Assembly (NCBI GenBank): GCA_016179685.1
Contig: JACPCR010000057.1
Location: forward strand, 53,438-117,437
Source of the DNA: Planctomycetota bacterium
Lineage (GTDB): Bacteria; Planctomycetota; PUPC01; JACPCR01
Direction of reading: 5' to 3'
DNA: 64,000 nt
Notes under the pieces: model-generated
What the model was told of the DNA's origin: nothing
The model's input: the letters and a program-made list of their open reading frames with translations, nothing else
The model's database searches: none
Made by a program: the position numbers and the translations under genes
Part shown: positions 61,050 through 64,000 of the stretch, in pieces
Numbering within the stretch: position 1 is the stretch's first letter
Layout: every line of letters begins with the position of its first letter

Positions 61050-63863
61050 TCAGGCCTTGAGGTCCACCAAGTTGCGGCTCAGGCGTTCGTACTGGTCCCG
61101 CAGCTCCCCGAGGCGGGTGCGCTCGCGCTCGACCACGGCGGCCGGCGCCCTTTGGACGAAGTGCTCATTGCCCAGCTTCTTGCGGATTTCCTCGATCTGG
61201 TGGCGGAGGGAAGCCTGCTTGTCTTCCAAGCGCTTCTTTTCGGCCTCGCGGTCGATGTGAGCGAGGGGGACGTAGACCTCGACGTCCTCGACGACCTCGG
61301 ATGCGGCGTTTTCGGGCTTGGCGAGGTCCGGGGCGATCTGCACATCCTCGACGAGGGCCAGTTTCTGAAGAAGGGGCCGGTGATGCTGAAGCGCCGCGGC
61401 AACGATGGCGTCAGGGACCTTGACCCGGACATCGAGTTTCTGGCGCTCGGGCAGGTTGAGCTTGCGGCGTATATTGCGTACGCCGCGGACCATGAGCTGG
61501 AATCGCACCATCTCCGATTCGGAGGCGGGATCGAGAAGGTCACGATTCGGTATCGGCCAGGCGGCGATCATGACGCTCGCGGATGCCCTATCCTGCCGGG
61601 CGCTGGGGAGGCCCCGATGAGGCAGAATCTGGCCAAAATATTGCCAGATTTCCTCAGTCACAAAGGGGAGGATCGGGTGCAGCAGGCGGAGGACATGATC
61701 GAGGACGTAGGCCAGGCAGCGCTGGGTGAAGAGGCGGGCGTCCGCGTCGGCTTCGGGACGAAGCCTGGGTTTGACCATTTCGAGATACCAATCGCAGAAC
61801 TCGTGCCACACGAAGTCATAGAGGGTATTGGCGACCTCGTTGATGGTAAACGCTTCGAGGTGAGCGGTGACCTTCTCGGTGGTCCGGGTGAGGCGGCTGA
61901 GCATCCAGCGGTCTTCGAAGCGGAATTCGGCCCCCGGGAGGAGTTTGGAGGACTGCTGGGCGACGCCTTCGAGGTTCAGGAGGACGAAGCGGGAGGCGTT
62001 CCAGAGCTTATTGGCGAAGTTACGGCCCAACTCGAAGCGCTCGGAAGTGTTGATGCGTCGTCCGTCGGGCAGCGCCTCGGGCTTGACGGGCAACCGAGCA
62101 TCCTGGTTGTCCGTACAGAGGGAGGCCAAGGTGAATCGGAGGGCGTCGGCCCCGTATTTTTCGATGATATCGAGGGGGTCCACGCCATTTCCGGCGGACT
62201 TGCTCATGGCGCGGCCTTGGCCGTCGAGGATTTTGGCATGGATGTAGACGTCATGGAAAGGGACCTGGCCGAGGTTTTCGAGGCCGGTGATCACCATGCG
62301 AGCGACCCAGAGGCTGATGATATCGCGGCTGGTGACGAGCACGCTGGTGGGATAATAGCGCTCCAGTTCGGGGGTCGCCTCGGGCCAGCCCAGAGTCGAA
62401 TGGGGCCACAGGGCGCTGCTGAACCAGGTATCCAGGACGTCCGGGTCCTGCGTCAGGGCATGTCCGTGTCCCAGGGCATCAGGCGTGAGATCGGTCAAGC
62501 TGCAGATGAGCCAGCGACCGCTGGCGTCCAAGCGGGTCCAGCACACATCATCGCGTCCACGAAAAGCGGCCTGGAGGTCTGATTCCTCTACGTTCTCGGC
62601 GTACCAGATGGGGATGCGGTGTCCCCACCAGAGCTGTCGGCTGATGCACCAGTCGCGTTTTTCGCCGAGCCAATCGAGGTAGGACCGGGCATAGCGCTCG
62701 GGATGGAAGCGGACTCGGCCGTCTCGGACGGCCTGCATGGCGGACTCGGCCAAGTCGGCCATCTGGACGAACCACTGGTCCGAGAGATACGGCTCAATGG
62801 GCGTCTTGGAGCGATCGGAGTGACCGACCTTTGTTGGATAGGGTTCCGTCTTTTCGAGGAGGCCGAGGCTCTCGAGCTGGCGTACGACGTTCTGGCGAGC
62901 CTCGTAGCGGTCCTGCCCGGCGAACGCGCCGCCATTGTCGTTGATGTGGCCGTCCGGCGTCAGGATGTTGATCATGGCCAGGCCGTGGCGCAACCCAGTC
63001 GCATAGTCATTCGGATCGTGAGCTGGAGTGACCTTGACGCAGCCGGTTCCGAACTTGGGGTCCACCAGTTTCGCGTCCGCCAGGATGGGAATCTCCCTGT
63101 GGACCAGAGGTAGAGTGACGGTCTTGCCCACGAGGTCGCGGTAGCGCGGGTCGTCCGGATGCACGGCGACGGCAGTGTCGCCCAGCATGGTCTCGGGCCG
63201 GGTGGTGGCGATGACGACGTGACCGGAACGGTCGGTAAGCGGGTATCGGAAATACCACAGGGAGGACTGGACCTCCTCGTAGAAAATCTCGTCGTCGGCG
63301 ACGGCGGTCTGGAGGAAAGTGTCCCAGTTGACGAGTCTCTTGCCGCGGTAGATGAGGCCTTTACGGAAGAGGCGGAAGAAGGTATGGCGGACGGCCCGAG
63401 CGCAGACGTCATCGAGGGTGAAGCGAGTGCGCTGCCAATCGCAACTGCAGCCCATCCTGCGGAGCTGGCCGAGGATGCGGGCTTCGTATTCATCCTTCCA
63501 TTTCCAGATGCGAGCGACGAGTCCCTCGCGTCCGATATCGTGGCGTGAGAGCTTTTCCTGCTCGAAGAGGCGGCGTTCGACGACGGCCTGGGTGGCGATG
63601 CCCGCATGGTCCGTCCCGGGCATCCAGAGGGTGTCACGGCCCTGCATGCGACGCCACCGGATGAGGAGGTCCTGGATGGTATTGTTCAGGGCGTGGCCGA
63701 GGTGAAGTGCGCCGGTCACATTCGGAGGAGGAATGACGATCGCATACGCGGCGCGCTCGGGGTCCGGCTCGGCGTGGAAGTAGCCCTGACTTTCCCAATG
63801 GGGATACCACCGGGCCTGGGCCTTTTGCGGCTCATACTGTTTCGGGAGATCGGGCGTATTCAC
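61050..63863 (-). CDS. valS: Valyl-tRNA synthetase
   Basis: 937 residues from a GTG at 63863, placed just before NTPDLPKQYEP, the usual start of the family; a longer TTG reading to 63944 runs through a repeat and is rejected. It charges tRNA-Val with valine. The HIGH motif is PPPNVTGALHLGHALNN. MDTP-equivalent editing-domain segments ATTRPETMLGDTAVAVHP and CVKVTPAHDPNDY are present. KMSKS appears as AMSKSAGNGVDPLDII, and the C-terminal coiled coil (REAEKKRLEDKQASLRHQIEEIRKKL) clamps the tRNA. Length and order are normal. The GTG start lacks a clear ribosome site. Confidence 0.95.
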   Translation of the reverse strand: MNTPDLPKQYEPQKAQARWYPHWESQGYFHAEPDPERAAYAIVIPPPNVTGALHLGHALNNTIQDLLIRWRRMQGRDTLWMPGTDHAGIATQAVVERRLFEQEKLSRHDIGREGLVARIWKWKDEYEARILGQLRRMGCSCDWQRTRFTLDDVCARAVRHTFFRLFRKGLIYRGKRLVNWDTFLQTAVADDEIFYEEVQSSLWYFRYPLTDRSGHVVIATTRPETMLGDTAVAVHPDDPRYRDLVGKTVTLPLVHREIPILADAKLVDPKFGTGCVKVTPAHDPNDYATGLRHGLAMINILTPDGHINDNGGAFAGQDRYEARQNVVRQLESLGLLEKTEPYPTKVGHSDRSKTPIEPYLSDQWFVQMADLAESAMQAVRDGRVRFHPERYARSYLDWLGEKRDWCISRQLWWGHRIPIWYAENVEESDLQAAFRGRDDVCWTRLDASGRWLICSLTDLTPDALGHGHALTQDPDVLDTWFSSALWPHSTLGWPEATPELERYYPTSVLVTSRDIISLWVARMVITGLENLGQVPFHDVYIHAKILDGQGRAMSKSAGNGVDPLDIIEKYGADALRFTLASLCTDNQDARLPVKPEALPDGRRINTSERFELGRNFANKLWNASRFVLLNLEGVAQQSSKLLPGAEFRFEDRWMLSRLTRTTEKVTAHLEAFTINEVANTLYDFVWHEFCDWYLEMVKPRLRPEADADARLFTQRCLAYVLDHVLRLLHPILPFVTEEIWQYFGQILPHRGLPSARQDRASASVMIAAWPIPNRDLLDPASESEMVRFQLMVRGVRNIRRKLNLPERQKLDVRVKVPDAIVAAALQHHRPLLQKLALVEDVQIAPDLAKPENAASEVVEDVEVYVPLAHIDREAEKKRLEDKQASLRHQIEEIRKKLGNEHFVQRAPAAVVERERTRLGELRDQYERLSRNLVDLKA

Positions 63864-63879
63864 GGTTGAGATGGGTATG

Positions 63880-63979
63880 ACGGCGGACGAAGCCCGCACG
63901 GGCTTCGCTACACGGAACGCGCGGCCCCAGGCGCGTGAACACAACAGACGGCGGACGAAGCCCGCACGGGCTTCGCTAC
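63880..63979. repeat. Tandem ~68-bp repeat with GAAGCCCG palindrome
   Basis: A 32-base unit beginning ACGGCGGACGAAGCCCGCAC occurs at 63880-63911 and again, identical, at 63948-63979. Each contains the palindrome CGAAGCCCG/CGGGCTTCG, and the next ~20 bases are also similar (GCGGCCCC). It lies in the valS leader. Confidence 0.8.
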
Positions 63980-64000
63980 GCGGCCCCCCGGATGCGTGAG

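Overview
The window is 64 kb of GC-rich bacterial DNA. It carries about thirty complete protein genes, one gene cut by the left edge, and three gene relics. I saw no rRNA, tRNA, CRISPR array or intact transposase. Several traits recall the PVC/Planctomycetota sphere or candidate phyla such as Sumerlaeota or Hydrogenedentota. These are very large Ser/Thr kinases with zinc-finger N-termini, a formylglycine-generating-enzyme-like (FGE) domain fused to a kinase, DUF1080-like, DUF362 and GH172 (DUF2961) proteins, and a bacterial deoxyhypusine-synthase homologue. This placement is an inference; there is no taxonomic marker beyond citrate synthase and ValS.

Layout. 1-2 kb: TPP-dependent enzyme (partial), DUF362 protein and a small hypothetical, all on the minus strand. 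2-8 kb: three carbohydrate-active proteins (a six-hairpin glycosidase-like protein, a GH32/GH43-type propeller, a TIM-barrel glycosidase-like protein). 8-9 kb: an AAA_14/DUF4143 ATPase with a well-formed promoter and overlapping operators. 9.3-17.7 kb: one 2,811-residue exported protein with a TolB-like propeller, TPR repeats, a degenerate CHAT-like domain, more TPRs and an intact CHAT protease domain. 18-25 kb: housekeeping and metabolism (NCS2-type permease, citrate synthase, glutamate 5-kinase, acetamidase/formamidase) plus a four-helix-bundle protein. 25.6-37.6 kb: a signalling block with a 2,624-residue kinase/FGE receptor, a LolC/E-type permease, a LolD ATPase and an FHA-GAF-HD-GYP protein. 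Then come L-aspartate oxidase, a Gfo/Idh/MocA oxidoreductase and a 1,217-residue membrane pseudokinase with DUF1080-like domains. 44.5-59.7 kb: secreted and catabolic proteins (LVIVD propeller, DapA-like aldolase, GH172, FAD amine-oxidase type, MmgE/PrpD, TIM-barrel and HEAT-repeat proteins). 59.8-63.9 kb: deoxyhypusine-synthase-like protein and valyl-tRNA synthetase.

How the genes may work together. The 25.6-37.6 kb block contains a membrane Ser/Thr kinase and, three genes downstream, a phosphothreonine reader (FHA) fused to a c-di-GMP-phosphodiesterase-type domain. That suggests a phospho-signalling circuit around an envelope ABC system. The pseudokinase at 40.4-44.0 kb could be a second, non-catalytic receptor of the same kind. 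The glycosidases, Gfo/Idh oxidoreductase, aldolase, GH172 and MmgE/PrpD proteins fit a polysaccharide and sugar-acid degrading heterotroph.

The most unusual non-coding feature is the number of dispersed palindromic repeats. At least five families recur. One (TGAAATCCGC...) touches the stop codon of three unrelated genes. Another (AGCGAAG...CTCAAACCG) sits at or just past three 3' ends, including a relic. A third is a GGGT-loop hairpin with compensatory stem changes that lies just upstream of three start codons. A 284-bp element with GTAA-type inverted termini and a near-perfect 8-bp target duplication looks like an IS66-type non-autonomous element.
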